A stretch of 64,000 bases of DNA from assembly GCF_002933465.1 (NCBI RefSeq), contig NZ_PSZE01000008.1:1-64000 (forward strand), written 5' to 3'. Source of the DNA: Nocardia nova (GTDB lineage Bacteria; Actinomycetota; Actinomycetes; Mycobacteriales; Mycobacteriaceae). Position numbers and translations under genes: made by a program. Below, piece by piece: positions 56,701-64,000 of this stretch (position 1 is its first letter; every line of letters starts with the position of its first letter). The notes under the pieces were generated by a model, which saw only the letters and a program-made list of their open reading frames with translations, was not told where the DNA came from and made no database searches.

Positions 56701-57370
56701 GAAGGACCTCGAAATCCGCGGCGCCGGAAACGTGCTCGGCGCCGAACAGTCCGGACATGTCGCCGGTGTCGGCTTCGATCTGTACGTGCGCCTGGTCGGT
56801 GAGGCGGTGGAGGCTTACCGTGCCGCCGCCGACGGCCGGCCGATCACGACCGAGGAAGAGGTCAAGGAGGTGCGGATCGACCTGCCGGTGGATGCGCACA
56901 TTCCGCCCGACTACATCGCCAGCGACCGGCTGCGGTTGGAGGCCTACCGCAAACTGGCTGCGGCGCAGGATGATTCGGCTCTCGCCGCGGTGGTGGAGGA
57001 GCTCGTCGACCGGTACGGCCCGCTGCCGGTGGAGGTCGGCCGGTTGGTGTCGGTCGCCAAGTTGCGACTGCTGTGCCGCGAGTACGGCATTCAGGAGGTC
57101 GGCGTCACGGGCACCACGCTGAAGGTGTCGCCGCTGCAGCTGCCCGATTCGAAGCAGATGCGGCTCAAGCGGCTGTATCCGAGTGCGAGCTACCGGCCCA
57201 CCACGGGCATCGTGCAGCTGCCGCTGCCGCGGGTGGAGGACAGCGTCGGCGCGGCGCGGGTGCGCGATGTGCAGTTGTTGCAGTTCGTCGCCGATCTGCT
57301 GCTGGCGCTCGACGGCAAGCCGAAGGGCATGGTCGACCTCGCGATGGGCGCGGAGGTCGCGGTCGGGTGA
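53756..57370 (+). CDS. mfd: Transcription-repair coupling factor
   Basis: ATP-dependent translocase that removes RNA polymerase stalled at DNA lesions and recruits UvrA. 1204 residues. Order: UvrB-like N-terminal domains, RNA-polymerase-interaction domain with [19 protein letters not shown] (about 515), RecG-like helicase with Walker [10 protein letters not shown] (about 663), DEEQRFG Walker [14 protein letters not shown], the translocation TRG motif region, and a C-terminal TRCF domain. GGGAG lies 8 bases before the ATG. Overlaps mazG by four bases. Confidence 0.97.
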   Translation: MPSHRPPLAGLAEVAGADAALSQVRELIGRSSVQLVAPSAIRPFVAATVAAARPLVVVTATGREADDLTVELSEIIGDRVALFPSWETLPHERLSPSADTVGRRLQVLRRLAHPEDPGHPEPLQVVVTTVRSLMQPMAPGLGEIEPIVLRVGAEFDFDELITRLVEFAYERADMVGKRGEFAVRGGILDIFPPTADHPVRVEFWGDEISELRAFSVADQRSLTEVEVDLVVAQPCRELLLTENLRESAAKVAADNPADAALVEMLEKLAQGIPVEGMEALLPVLRPGELQLLTDVVPTQSHVLLCDPEKIRTRAADLVRTGQEFLEASWTAASFGGAAPLGAHGLDLASSAYRGLDVVRAGAESRGLPWWTLSPLAADDPAEIVLPVLSAPAARGSEELVATVFASLRAHVTTGGRAVIVVAGHGTAQRVQERLADAEVPAAALEPGAEPVRGLVGVLCGSLHDGIVFDDAKLVVIAESDLTGNRVTAPGEGKKLPARRRNQVDPLALSSGDMVVHDQHGIGRFVEMIERTVGGARREYLVIEYAPSKRGQPGDRLYVPMDSLDQLSRYVGGEMPSLSKLGGSDWANTKRKARKAVREIATELVQLYAARQAAPGHAFAPDTPWQQEMEDAFAFTETHDQLTAIAEVKADMERPVPMDRVICGDVGYGKTEIAVRAAFKAVQDGKQVAVLVPTTLLAQQHLQTFTERVAGFPVTVKGLSRFTDPAESREVIDGMATGEVDIVVGTHRLLQTGLRWKELGLVIIDEEQRFGVEHKEHIKALRTHVDVLTMSATPIPRTLEMSLAGIREMSTILTPPEERHPVLTYVGGYNDKQVAAAVRRELLRDGQVFYVHNRVSSIDKAAKRIRDLVPEARVAVAHGQMNEDTLEKTVQGFWEREFDVLVCTTIIETGLDISNANTLIVERADTLGLSQLHQLRGRVGRSRERGYAYFLYPAEKPLTETAYDRLATISQNSDLGAGMAVAMKDLEIRGAGNVLGAEQSGHVAGVGFDLYVRLVGEAVEAYRAAADGRPITTEEEVKEVRIDLPVDAHIPPDYIASDRLRLEAYRKLAAAQDDSALAAVVEELVDRYGPLPVEVGRLVSVAKLRLLCREYGIQEVGVTGTTLKVSPLQLPDSKQMRLKRLYPSASYRPTTGIVQLPLPRVEDSVGAARVRDVQLLQFVADLLLALDGKPKGMVDLAMGAEVAVG

Positions 57371-58134
57371 GCGAGGACCGGGGCGAGCGCGCGTCGGGCA
57401 CGACCGACGACGCCGCGGCTGATTCCGCACGAGTCGCGCACGGCCTGACCGAGGCGGTCGAGGTCATGGACCGGCTGTGGAAGTTCGGCGGCTGGGAGGT
57501 CACCCAGACCCACGATTCGCTCCGGCCGTACCTGCTGGAGGAGACCTACGAACTCCTCGACGCCATCCAGCACGGCGATGCGGAGACGATCAAGGAGGAA
57601 CTCGGCGATCTGCTGCTGCAGGTGCTGTTCCATTCCCGGATCGCGCAGGCCGCAGGCGAATTCACCGTCGACGATGTGGCCGCCGCGTTGGTCGCGAAAC
57701 TGGTGCATCGCAGCCCGCATCTGTCGGATCCGGTCGTGGACGCCGGTGCGGATGTGGCCGCGAAGGTCGCCGCTCAGGAAAGAGCCTGGGAGGAACGCAA
57801 ACTCACCGAGAAGGCGCGTCGTTCCTGCCTGGACGGGATCGCGATGGCGCAACCCGCGCTGGCGCTGGCGGAGAAGATTCGCTCCCGCAGCGCGAAGGCG
57901 GGGTTGCCCGAAGATCTGGTTCCGGACGAGCTGCGGGTCGTTCACCTGGGCGGAGGAGAAAGTGCCGAGGAGCGTCTCCGCAAGGCCACGCTCGACTTCG
58001 CCGCGAGAATCCGGGCCGCCGAGGACGCGGCCGAGCGGACCCGTGGCGGTCGCGGGCCGCTGCGTCCCGATGAGTGGCGCGCCCACTGGGAAACCCTCGC
58101 AGACTCGCTGGGGGACCGACAGGGTCAGGGGTGA
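57367..58134 (+). CDS. mazG: Nucleoside triphosphate pyrophosphohydrolase MazG
   Basis: Hydrolyses NTPs, including damaged ones such as 5-OH-dCTP, to monophosphates. 255 residues. The MazG helical motif [10 protein letters not shown] (E58, E59, E62) followed by [13 protein letters not shown] gives the Mg ligands; a second, less conserved MazG-like domain occupies the C-terminal half. Shorter than M. tuberculosis MazG (about 325). GTG start overlaps the mfd stop (GTGA), so they are translationally coupled, as is the mycobacterial order. Confidence 0.92.
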   Translation: MSEDRGERASGTTDDAAADSARVAHGLTEAVEVMDRLWKFGGWEVTQTHDSLRPYLLEETYELLDAIQHGDAETIKEELGDLLLQVLFHSRIAQAAGEFTVDDVAAALVAKLVHRSPHLSDPVVDAGADVAAKVAAQERAWEERKLTEKARRSCLDGIAMAQPALALAEKIRSRSAKAGLPEDLVPDELRVVHLGGGESAEERLRKATLDFAARIRAAEDAAERTRGGRGPLRPDEWRAHWETLADSLGDRQGQG

Positions 58135-58167
58135 GATCGCGCCCGGTCAGCTCGCCCAGCCGTATGG

Positions 58168-58467
58168 TCAGGAGCCTTCCGCGAGATACCGTTCGACGGA
58201 CTCGACCTTCGACGTCAGGGCGCCGGTGACACCCGGGCGGATATCGGCCTTGATCACCAGGCTGCAGCGCGGCGCGACCGCGAGGATGGCGTCGGAAGCG
58301 CGCTTGATGACCCCCATCACCTCGTCCCATTCCCCTTCGAGCGTGGTGAACATGGCGTTGGTTTCGTTCGGCAGCCCGCTGGCGCGGACGATGCGGACGG
58401 CTTCGGCGACGGCGCGGCCCACATCGGCGCCGGTGCCGAGCGGGGTGACCGAGAAGGCGGCGATCAT
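58168..58467 (-). CDS. MTH1187-family (YkoF-like) thiamine-binding protein
   Basis: 99 residues. Short alpha/beta protein of the MTH1187/YqgV family: [50 protein letters not shown]. Such proteins form tetramers that bind thiamine or a related ligand; physiological role unknown. Starts four bases after the stop of the oxidoreductase gene above it, so they form a two-gene unit. Converges with mazG. Confidence 0.85.
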   Translation of the reverse strand: MIAAFSVTPLGTGADVGRAVAEAVRIVRASGLPNETNAMFTTLEGEWDEVMGVIKRASDAILAVAPRCSLVIKADIRPGVTGALTSKVESVERYLAEGS

Positions 58468-58471
58468 GCCG

Positions 58472-58948
58472 TCAATTCTTCGCGTCGACCATCTCTTGCA
58501 GGGTGGCGACACGCGAGCGGAGGTAGTCGAGTTCCGGTTCGTCGAGGACCGTGCGCTGGATGCCCGCCTCGACCTCGAACGCGCCCTGGCGGTGGTCGTC
58601 GATCACCTCGACATCGATGGCCACGGCCACATAGTCCTCGGCGCCGGGCATCGGATCGGCGATCACCCGCGCGCGACCGCGGGCGCACAGCGCCACATTG
58701 CCGCCGCCGAGGATCAGGAGCGCGACATCGGGACGTTTGCGCAGCCGGGCCAGTGACCCGCGATCGAACTTCAGGCTCAACAGGATTCGCCGATCGTCGG
58801 CGCGCACCGGCCAGCTCACGGGAATCGCGTGCGGCGACGGATCGGTGGTCACCAGCACGGCGATGGTGTCCAGCGGCCAGGTGGGCAGGACGTCCAGTTC
58901 GGGATGCTCGGTCGCAGGCTGCTGACGTTCTCCGGCGCTGGCTACCAT
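58472..58948 (-). CDS. Pyridoxamine 5'-phosphate oxidase-like flavoprotein
   Basis: 158 residues with the split-barrel FMN-binding fold: [60 protein letters not shown]. In mycolic-acid actinobacteria such proteins are often F420- or FMN-dependent reductases; the cofactor cannot be told. ATG at 58948. It is directly followed by the thiamine-binding protein gene. Confidence 0.75.
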   Translation of the reverse strand: MVASAGERQQPATEHPELDVLPTWPLDTIAVLVTTDPSPHAIPVSWPVRADDRRILLSLKFDRGSLARLRKRPDVALLILGGGNVALCARGRARVIADPMPGAEDYVAVAIDVEVIDDHRQGAFEVEAGIQRTVLDEPELDYLRSRVATLQEMVDAKN

Positions 58949-58994
58949 CTCGTCACCTCACGGTCGGCTCATGCGGCGGCATCGGCCGCGACTG

Positions 58995-59037
58995 GCACCC
59001 CAGTGTAAACCGTTGTGCCGCTTACTTGCTGGGGTGC
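58995..59037. terminator. Hairpin at the end of the diaminopropionate-type operon
   Basis: GCACCCCAG (58995-59003) and CTGGGGTGC (59029-59037) pair around a 25-base loop with an additional GTAA/TTAC match. It lies 45 bases beyond the stop of the MATE gene on the minus strand. No T-run, so intrinsic termination is likely but not certain. Confidence 0.5.
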
Positions 59038-59081
59038 GAGCCGTCGAGGTGAACCGCGCTGGTCGTAGGGACGGGAACGGC

Positions 59082-60476
59082 TCAGTTGAGGCTGTCGGCC
59101 AGTTGGCGGGGCTCGGCGACCTCGCGGTGACGCAGCAGCGAGAAATAGCGTCGCAGCATCAGCCCGGCCGTCGCGGCCAGGCCCGCGGTCAGACCCCACC
59201 ACACGCCGCTCGCGCCCAGGCCCAACGGGAAGGCGAGCAACAACGCGGTCGGCAGGCCGACGATCCAATAACCCACCAGCGACAACCGGAATCCGGCCCG
59301 GGTGTCCTTGATTCCCCGCAGCAGGCCGTTGCCGATGTTCTGCGCGGCGTCGAAGAACTGCAGGACGACGGCGATCAGCAGCAGACTGTGCGCGAGCTCG
59401 ACGGTGGCCCCGTCGCGGCCGGTGAGGAACGGGCGCAGCACCAGATCGGGCGCCGCGACGTACAGGACGCCGACCACGGCGGCCACCACGGCCGCCTGCC
59501 GCAACACCAGCCAGGCCAGGTCCTGGGCGCGGCGGAACTCCTCGCGTGCCACGGCCCGGCTGACCAGGATCGAAACCCCGTGCGAGAGCCCCACCGCGAC
59601 CTGGAACACGATGTAGACGAGCTGGTACACCACGTTGTGCGCGGCCAGCGCCGCCGGGCCGAGCGTGCCCATCGCCAGGGCCAGTACCGAGAACATGCCG
59701 GCCTCGGACCCGTAGGTGAGTGCGATCGGCGCGCCGAGCCGCAGCTCCGCGGTGACCGTTCGCCGGCGTACCGGCCACATCCGCACCGGCAGCGTCGGCC
59801 CCAGCGCAGCGTCGCGGCGCACCATCACCCAGAACACCGCGAAGGTGACGAGGAAGACGACCGAGGACGCCACGCCGACGCCGGTCAGGCCCAGGGCGGG
59901 CAGTCCGGCCCAGCCGTGGATCAGCGCCAGCGCGACCACCGCGTTCACGGCCACCGAGCCGAGCGTCACCACCAGCAGCGCCTGTGGCCGTTGCATGCCG
60001 ACGGTGTACTGGCGCAGCACCTGGAACCACAGGCACGGCAGCAGACCGGGGGCGAGCGCCACCATCATCGGCCGGGCCGCGGCCAGCACCGCGGCGTCCT
60101 GGCCGAGCCACTGCAGCGACCAGCCCAGGCCGACCAGGATCAGACCACCGAGCAACCCCGCCGCCGTCGCGATGAGAAAGCTCGATCGGACCACATCGCG
60201 GATCTCCGGCTCGGGGCCGCGGTGCTGCTTCTCGGCCCGGCTCACCACGGTTGCCACCCGATTGCCACTGGCGGTGATCAATCCGACGCACATGGTGCGG
60301 ATCTGGTTGAACAACACCAGTGCCAGCCCACCGGCCGCTACCTGGTCGACGCCGAGGCTGCCCATCAAGGCGATATTGGTGGTCGAGATCGCGACCTGGG
60401 CCAGTTGGGTCAACGCGATGGGCGTCGCCAGCGCCGTCAGCCGGCGCCCGTCACCGTGGGGTGTGGCGGCGGTCAT
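59082..60476 (-). CDS. MATE-family efflux transporter
   Basis: Integral membrane antiporter of 464 residues with about twelve hydrophobic segments. Typical features: N-terminal LATPIALTQLAQVAISTTNI, GSLGVDQVAAGGLALVLFNQ, and the second-half repeat LGAPIALTYGSEAGMFSVLA, ALAAHNVVYQLVYIVF. MATE proteins export drugs or metabolites with Na+ or H+. It is the last gene of the sbnB-decarboxylase-sbnA run, 22 bases after sbnA, so it probably exports the pathway product or gives self-protection. Confidence 0.9.
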   Translation of the reverse strand: MTAATPHGDGRRLTALATPIALTQLAQVAISTTNIALMGSLGVDQVAAGGLALVLFNQIRTMCVGLITASGNRVATVVSRAEKQHRGPEPEIRDVVRSSFLIATAAGLLGGLILVGLGWSLQWLGQDAAVLAAARPMMVALAPGLLPCLWFQVLRQYTVGMQRPQALLVVTLGSVAVNAVVALALIHGWAGLPALGLTGVGVASSVVFLVTFAVFWVMVRRDAALGPTLPVRMWPVRRRTVTAELRLGAPIALTYGSEAGMFSVLALAMGTLGPAALAAHNVVYQLVYIVFQVAVGLSHGVSILVSRAVAREEFRRAQDLAWLVLRQAAVVAAVVGVLYVAAPDLVLRPFLTGRDGATVELAHSLLLIAVVLQFFDAAQNIGNGLLRGIKDTRAGFRLSLVGYWIVGLPTALLLAFPLGLGASGVWWGLTAGLAATAGLMLRRYFSLLRHREVAEPRQLADSLN

Positions 60477-60498
60477 CGGCGAACCTCGCTCAGCTGAT

Positions 60499-61545
60499 TC
60501 ATCGGACTCCCACCAGGTTTCGCGGCTCGGATACCGCTGGTGTACCCGGCGCGTAGCGGTCCAGCAGGTCGGTGACCGCGTGCTCGGCGGCGCGATCCAG
60601 CAGATCGCGATCGCTCATCCATTCGTCGTCGAAGACCGTGTCGAGGTACTTCTCGCCGCCGTCGCAGACGATGGTGACGATCGTCGAGCCCGGTTCGAAT
60701 TCCTCGAGTCGCTGCAGTGCCACATACACCGAGCCGCCGGCCGATCCGCCGATGAGCAGACCGGAACGCTGCGCGACCGCGCGGGCGGTGGCGAAGGCGT
60801 CCACGTCCGAGACGGTGACTCCCTCGTCCAGCAGCGAATAGTCCACGGCCGTGCCGACGGTCGCGCCGGGTGGGGTGCCGGTGCCAGACTGCCAGTACGG
60901 TCCACCGGGCCCGCCGAACGCGATCGATCCGACCGGCTCCACCCCGATCACCCGTGCGGGATGGCCCAGGTCGCGCAGCCGCCGCGCGGTGCCGAACAGC
61001 GACCCGCCGGTGCCGACCGCGGACAGCAGGATGTCGACATGTCCGAGATCGGCCAGCAACTCCTCGGCGACAGCGTAGTAGCCGACCGGATTGGCCTCGT
61101 TGTTGTGCTGTTCGGTGAAGTAGGCGTCCGGTCGCGCGGCGGCCATCGCCTCGGCCAGGTCCTCCCGGGCGGAGGTGGCCAGGCTGTCATCGCCGTCCGC
61201 GGCGACATAGACGAGGTCGGCACCCATGGCTCGCATCGCGCGCAGTTTGTCCTTACAGGCGTGGTGATCCACGACCGCGGTGAATCGATAGCCGCGTTCG
61301 GCCGCGACCACCGCCAGTCCCAGTCCGGTATTCCCGGACGTGGACTCGATAATATGTCCGCTATCTCTCAGCAAACCTCGGCGTTCGGCGTCCAGCACCA
61401 TTTCGCGGGCCATCCGGATCTTCGCCGCGCCGGTCGGATTGAACTGTTCGAGTTTGAGTAGCAGTCGGGTGCCACCGTCGGTGACGGCCAGCTCGAACAG
61501 GGGAGTGTTTCCGATCAGGTCCGTCACGCGCGTGACGATCGGCAT
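60499..61545 (-). CDS. sbnA: SbnA-like N-(2-amino-2-carboxyethyl)-L-glutamate synthase
   Basis: PLP enzyme of the cysteine-synthase fold that, in Staphylococcus, joins O-phosphoserine and glutamate on the way to L-2,3-diaminopropionate. 348 residues. PLP lysine K42 (FNPTGAAKIRM), substrate loop STSGNTG (68-74) and phosphate-binding AVGTGGSLFG. Sequence blocks such as IIESTSGNTG and EQHNNEANPVGYY are of the SbnA rather than plain CysK kind, with the product partner SbnB close by. ATG 61545 has AGGAG upstream; 33 bases after the decarboxylase stop. Confidence 0.82.
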   Translation of the reverse strand: MPIVTRVTDLIGNTPLFELAVTDGGTRLLLKLEQFNPTGAAKIRMAREMVLDAERRGLLRDSGHIIESTSGNTGLGLAVVAAERGYRFTAVVDHHACKDKLRAMRAMGADLVYVAADGDDSLATSAREDLAEAMAAARPDAYFTEQHNNEANPVGYYAVAEELLADLGHVDILLSAVGTGGSLFGTARRLRDLGHPARVIGVEPVGSIAFGGPGGPYWQSGTGTPPGATVGTAVDYSLLDEGVTVSDVDAFATARAVAQRSGLLIGGSAGGSVYVALQRLEEFEPGSTIVTIVCDGGEKYLDTVFDDEWMSDRDLLDRAAEHAVTDLLDRYAPGTPAVSEPRNLVGVR

Positions 61546-61578
61546 GCGAGTCTCCTCGGGAGTGTGGTGGGAAGGGGG

Positions 61579-62955
61579 CTACCGTTCGAGCGCCCAGCGC
61601 AGCCGCGGCGGCTGCGCCGGATCCGCGTCCGGGCCGCTCGACAGCAGCACCTTCGGCGGGATGGGGAGGTCATGGAACGACGATTCGTTCGAATCCATCT
61701 GATACCCGGCGGTATTCGGGTAGACGAGCAGATCGCCGACCACGGCGGGACGTGGCAGGGGAATGCGCCGCCAGCTCAGCATGTCCGATTCCAGACAGGT
61801 CGCGGCGCCGACGCAGGCCGGAGTCACCGCACCCGGACGCATCGGCCACAGCACCGGGTCGGGCAGATATTCGCTGTCGAACCACTGCTCGGACAGGCTC
61901 AGGCTGGTGCCGTCGACGGTGAGCAGCTGGTAGGGAAGTGACTGTGCGGTCCGGGTTTTCACGCCTTGGACGCGGAACACGGTGCTTCCCGCGCGGTCCA
62001 GCAGTGCGCGCCCCGGCTCGACGGCGAGCCGAATGGCATGGGCGCGCAGAACTTTAGCCAGATCGCCGTGGTCGAGGACGGCGGCCAGCGCGGCCGATCC
62101 GGCGGGACGCTGATGGTAGGGGTAATACGAATCGAACGTCTTGTCCGCGTGGAACCAGTGTGGACCGTGTGCCTCGGTGAAGGCGCGCCAGGCTGTGTCC
62201 GGCAGGTACTCGACGCCGAATCCGCCGCCGATGGAAATGGTGGTGACCGGGTGTCCGAGGGCGCGGGCGTGCCGGCAGCGGTCGACCAGCGCGGCCGCCA
62301 GTTCCGAGCGGGCGATCGGGTCGTAGCCGGAAAGGTGAAAGCTGAACCCCTCCACCCGGATCGGGGCCGGATCGGTGCGGTGCAGCACGGTGTCGAGCTC
62401 GATGTCGGTCAGGCCGAATCGGCTGGTCGAATCCGGCGGGAGTACCCGCAGCAGCACGCGGGCGGTGGCGCCGAGGCCGGTGAGCCGGGCGAGTTCGCCG
62501 GGATCGTCGACCGCGATCAGGGCGCCGTGCCGGGTGGCCAGCCACAGCAGCTCATCGGATTTGGCCGGTCCGGTCACCACCAGATCGTGACCCCGGATGC
62601 CGTTCGCCAGAGCCGAACTCAGCTCGCCGACGCTGGCGACATCGACGCCGACGCCGTGTTCGGCGCACACCCGCACCACGGCAGCGGACTTGTTGGCCTT
62701 CTTGCCGTAGTAGATCGCGCCGTCCACCCCGTGGCGCCGGAACTGCTCGCGGAAGCCGTCGATAGTGGCTCCCACCCGCTCCGGGTACAGCACATGGAAG
62801 GGGCCGCCGACCGCGTGGGCGATGTCGTCGAGCAGATGGGTGTCGGCCAGCAGTCGGCGCTCCCATTCGGCGCGGTGTGCGGGGAGGGGAGGCGCCGTGA
62901 TCGAGGCGGAGTTGCGCGTATCGTCGGGCGCCCGCATGCTCCGGCTCGCGGTCAC
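61579..62955 (-). CDS. PLP-dependent decarboxylase, alanine-racemase/DAP-decarboxylase fold (Y4yA-like)
   Basis: 458 residues of the type III PLP fold. PLP lysine K86 in YYGKKANKS, a GGGFGVEYL phosphate loop, EPGRALLDRAG, and the C-terminal CVGAATCLESDML in which a cysteine and Asp bind the partner site. Members include diaminopimelate, ornithine and arginine decarboxylases, SbnH of staphyloferrin B and the Y4yA family. Start GTG 62955 is chosen because GGAGG lies exactly seven bases upstream; ATG 62937 has no proper spacing. Sits between sbnB and sbnA, so it likely decarboxylates a diaminopropionate-derived intermediate. Confidence 0.78.
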   Translation of the reverse strand: MTASRSMRAPDDTRNSASITAPPLPAHRAEWERRLLADTHLLDDIAHAVGGPFHVLYPERVGATIDGFREQFRRHGVDGAIYYGKKANKSAAVVRVCAEHGVGVDVASVGELSSALANGIRGHDLVVTGPAKSDELLWLATRHGALIAVDDPGELARLTGLGATARVLLRVLPPDSTSRFGLTDIELDTVLHRTDPAPIRVEGFSFHLSGYDPIARSELAAALVDRCRHARALGHPVTTISIGGGFGVEYLPDTAWRAFTEAHGPHWFHADKTFDSYYPYHQRPAGSAALAAVLDHGDLAKVLRAHAIRLAVEPGRALLDRAGSTVFRVQGVKTRTAQSLPYQLLTVDGTSLSLSEQWFDSEYLPDPVLWPMRPGAVTPACVGAATCLESDMLSWRRIPLPRPAVVGDLLVYPNTAGYQMDSNESSFHDLPIPPKVLLSSGPDADPAQPPRLRWALER

Positions 62956-63061
62956 CGCGTCGCCTCCCGCGGTGACGACCGCATCGTGGCACGGAAAGTT
63001 GTTCGCGCAGTCGGTATTCCGCTCGACCACGATCGCACGGCGACCCAAAGGCGCGCCCCGG

Positions 63062-64000
63062 TCAATCCCACAGTGGCACCTCCGTGCCCCGGCCCTCGGC
63101 GATGGCCCGTTCGGCCAGGGCGTGCGCGACGGCGATATCGGTGAGGACCAGGCCGCTGTTGTAGACGAACAGCCGTTCGTCGGCACCGGTGCGCGCGGTC
63201 GCGCGGCGGCCCAGAATCGCCGGCAGTTCGGCGTCGACCGAGCGCAGCCGCCCGTCCGGGCCCGCCATATCGGTGCCGGTCAGCGCCATCTGCTCGGCGC
63301 TGGTGGCGATCACGCGATCGGCGTCGGTGAGCGTCGAGGGCGCCAGTCCGTAACCGACCAGCACGGCCACCGAACCCGGTGCCAGATCATCGGATTCGAG
63401 GGCGACCTGCGTGCCGGGCCCGGCGGTCGCCAGCACCACATCGGCCGTCCCCGCCGCGGCGCGCGGATCGTCGACCACATCGAGATCCAGGTGCGGTGCG
63501 TGCGCGCGCAGGTGGGTGCCCACCGCTTCCAGCCCCTCGGGATGGGTGCCGTACACCATCAACCGGTTCAACTGCGGATTCGCGGCGAGCAAGTGCGGCA
63601 GCGCGTTTCGGCCCTGGGTGCCGGTGCCGATCAGCAGCACGCTGCGCGCGCCCGGCCGCACCGTCTCGCGAACCAGCAGCGCCGAGACCGCCGGCGTGCG
63701 CAGCGCGCCCACCCGCGCGCAGTCCATCATCGCGATCGGGGTGCCGGTCGCGTCGTCGTAGAGGGTGATGGTGGTGTAGTAGCGCTTGGTGCTGCGGTCG
63801 TGACTCGGATCGAATTTGTACGAGGTCTTCATCGCGACCACCCGGCGGCGGCCGTCGCGCCCGAGCATCGCGTACGCCACCGACCAGCCGTCCGGATGCG
63901 CCACACTGAGCTTGCGGGGGTTGTCCGAATCACCCTGTGCCAGGGCCAGATAGGCGTCCTCGACGGCGCGCACCACCTCGTTGGGGGCGATCGGGACATC
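63062..64000 (-). CDS. sbnB: SbnB-like dehydrogenase, ornithine cyclodeaminase/mu-crystallin family (5' end missing)
   Basis: 312 residues visible; the gene enters from the right edge in frame. NAD-binding GTGTQG (within LLIGTGTQGRNALPHLLA), the substrate-side blocks KTSYKFDPSHDRSTKRYYTT, MDCARVGALRTPAVS and VLVGYGLAPSTLTDADRV. Ornithine-cyclodeaminase-like members next to SbnA are N-(2-amino-2-carboxyethyl)-glutamate dehydrogenases that release L-2,3-diaminopropionate and 2-oxoglutarate. The gap to the decarboxylase is 106 bases. Start codon and probably 20-30 residues lie outside the window. Confidence 0.8.
   Translation of the reverse strand, partial: DVPIAPNEVVRAVEDAYLALAQGDSDNPRKLSVAHPDGWSVAYAMLGRDGRRRVVAMKTSYKFDPSHDRSTKRYYTTITLYDDATGTPIAMMDCARVGALRTPAVSALLVRETVRPGARSVLLIGTGTQGRNALPHLLAANPQLNRLMVYGTHPEGLEAVGTHLRAHAPHLDLDVVDDPRAAAGTADVVLATAGPGTQVALESDDLAPGSVAVLVGYGLAPSTLTDADRVIATSAEQMALTGTDMAGPDGRLRSVDAELPAILGRRATARTGADERLFVYNSGLVLTDIAVAHALAERAIAEGRGTEVPLWD

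Noticed and set aside
53435..57430. A very long open frame (over 1300 codons) on the minus strand
   Set aside because: It is antisense to mfd; at this GC content the complementary frame of a real gene is open. The plus strand carries all Mfd motifs.

Overview
The window is dense, high-GC actinobacterial DNA with short intergenic gaps, many GTG and TTG starts and frequent ATGA/GTGA gene overlaps. Gene content and order point to the mycolic-acid actinobacteria (Mycobacteriales), most likely Nocardia or a close relative. The order arcA, pmt (reverse), rsmI, metG (reverse), tatD, rpfB, ksgA, ispE, a pks16-type acyl-AMP ligase, pth, rplY, prs, glmU, a TetR gene, mfd, mazG follows the Mycobacterium tuberculosis Rv1001-Rv1021 region, with local insertions and inversions. 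The genus is an inference from gene content. No rRNA, IS element, phage, integrase or CRISPR array was seen. There is one tRNA (Gln, UUG).

Layout. 1-9.8 kb: a truncated family 5 uracil-DNA glycosylase, a translationally coupled pair of GyrI-like effector-binding proteins, a GAF-GGDEF-EAL cyclic-di-GMP enzyme (DcpA type) with a GAF/PAS-like partner, a PimC-like glycosyltransferase, an SDR oxidoreductase, soxR with an adjacent SoxR box, arginine deiminase and a small GntR regulator. 9.8-20 kb: protein mannosyltransferase, rsmI, metG-tetR, tatD, rpfB, ksgA, with an SDR and a secreted lipase inserted between rpfB and ksgA. 20-25 kb: a VOC protein behind a MerR-type promoter, a small membrane protein, and a copper operon (copZ, a two-domain exported protein, copA) behind a CsoR-like operator. 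25-31.7 kb: ispE, an LLM flavin oxidoreductase, an ABC-F protein and a DUF445/Abi-alpha pair. 31.7-37.2 kb: two related families of tandem repeats in opposite orientation bracket a second Abi-alpha paralogue and an NTF2-like gene; then prfC and a divergent TetR/acyltransferase pair with two palindromic operators. 37.4-48.8 kb: rplY, pth, an ADP-ribosylglycohydrolase, a Pks16-type ligase, and the ergothioneine operon egtABCD with a divergent EgtE-like enzyme; the divergent gap holds the 3' remnant of an oxidoreductase gene. 49-58.9 kb: prs, glmU, tRNA-Gln, two TetR regulators, mfd, mazG and two small genes.

The right end (59-64 kb, all on the minus strand) is the most distinctive accessory part: SbnB-like dehydrogenase (cut by the window edge), a PLP decarboxylase of the Y4yA/diaminopimelate-decarboxylase type, SbnA-like aminotransferring synthase and a MATE exporter. 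Together these should make L-2,3-diaminopropionate and a decarboxylated derivative, and export a product. They look like the downstream end of a natural-product (possibly siderophore) cluster that continues past position 64000.

Family assignments are from motif recognition only. No database search was run, and promoters, operators and start codons are predictions.
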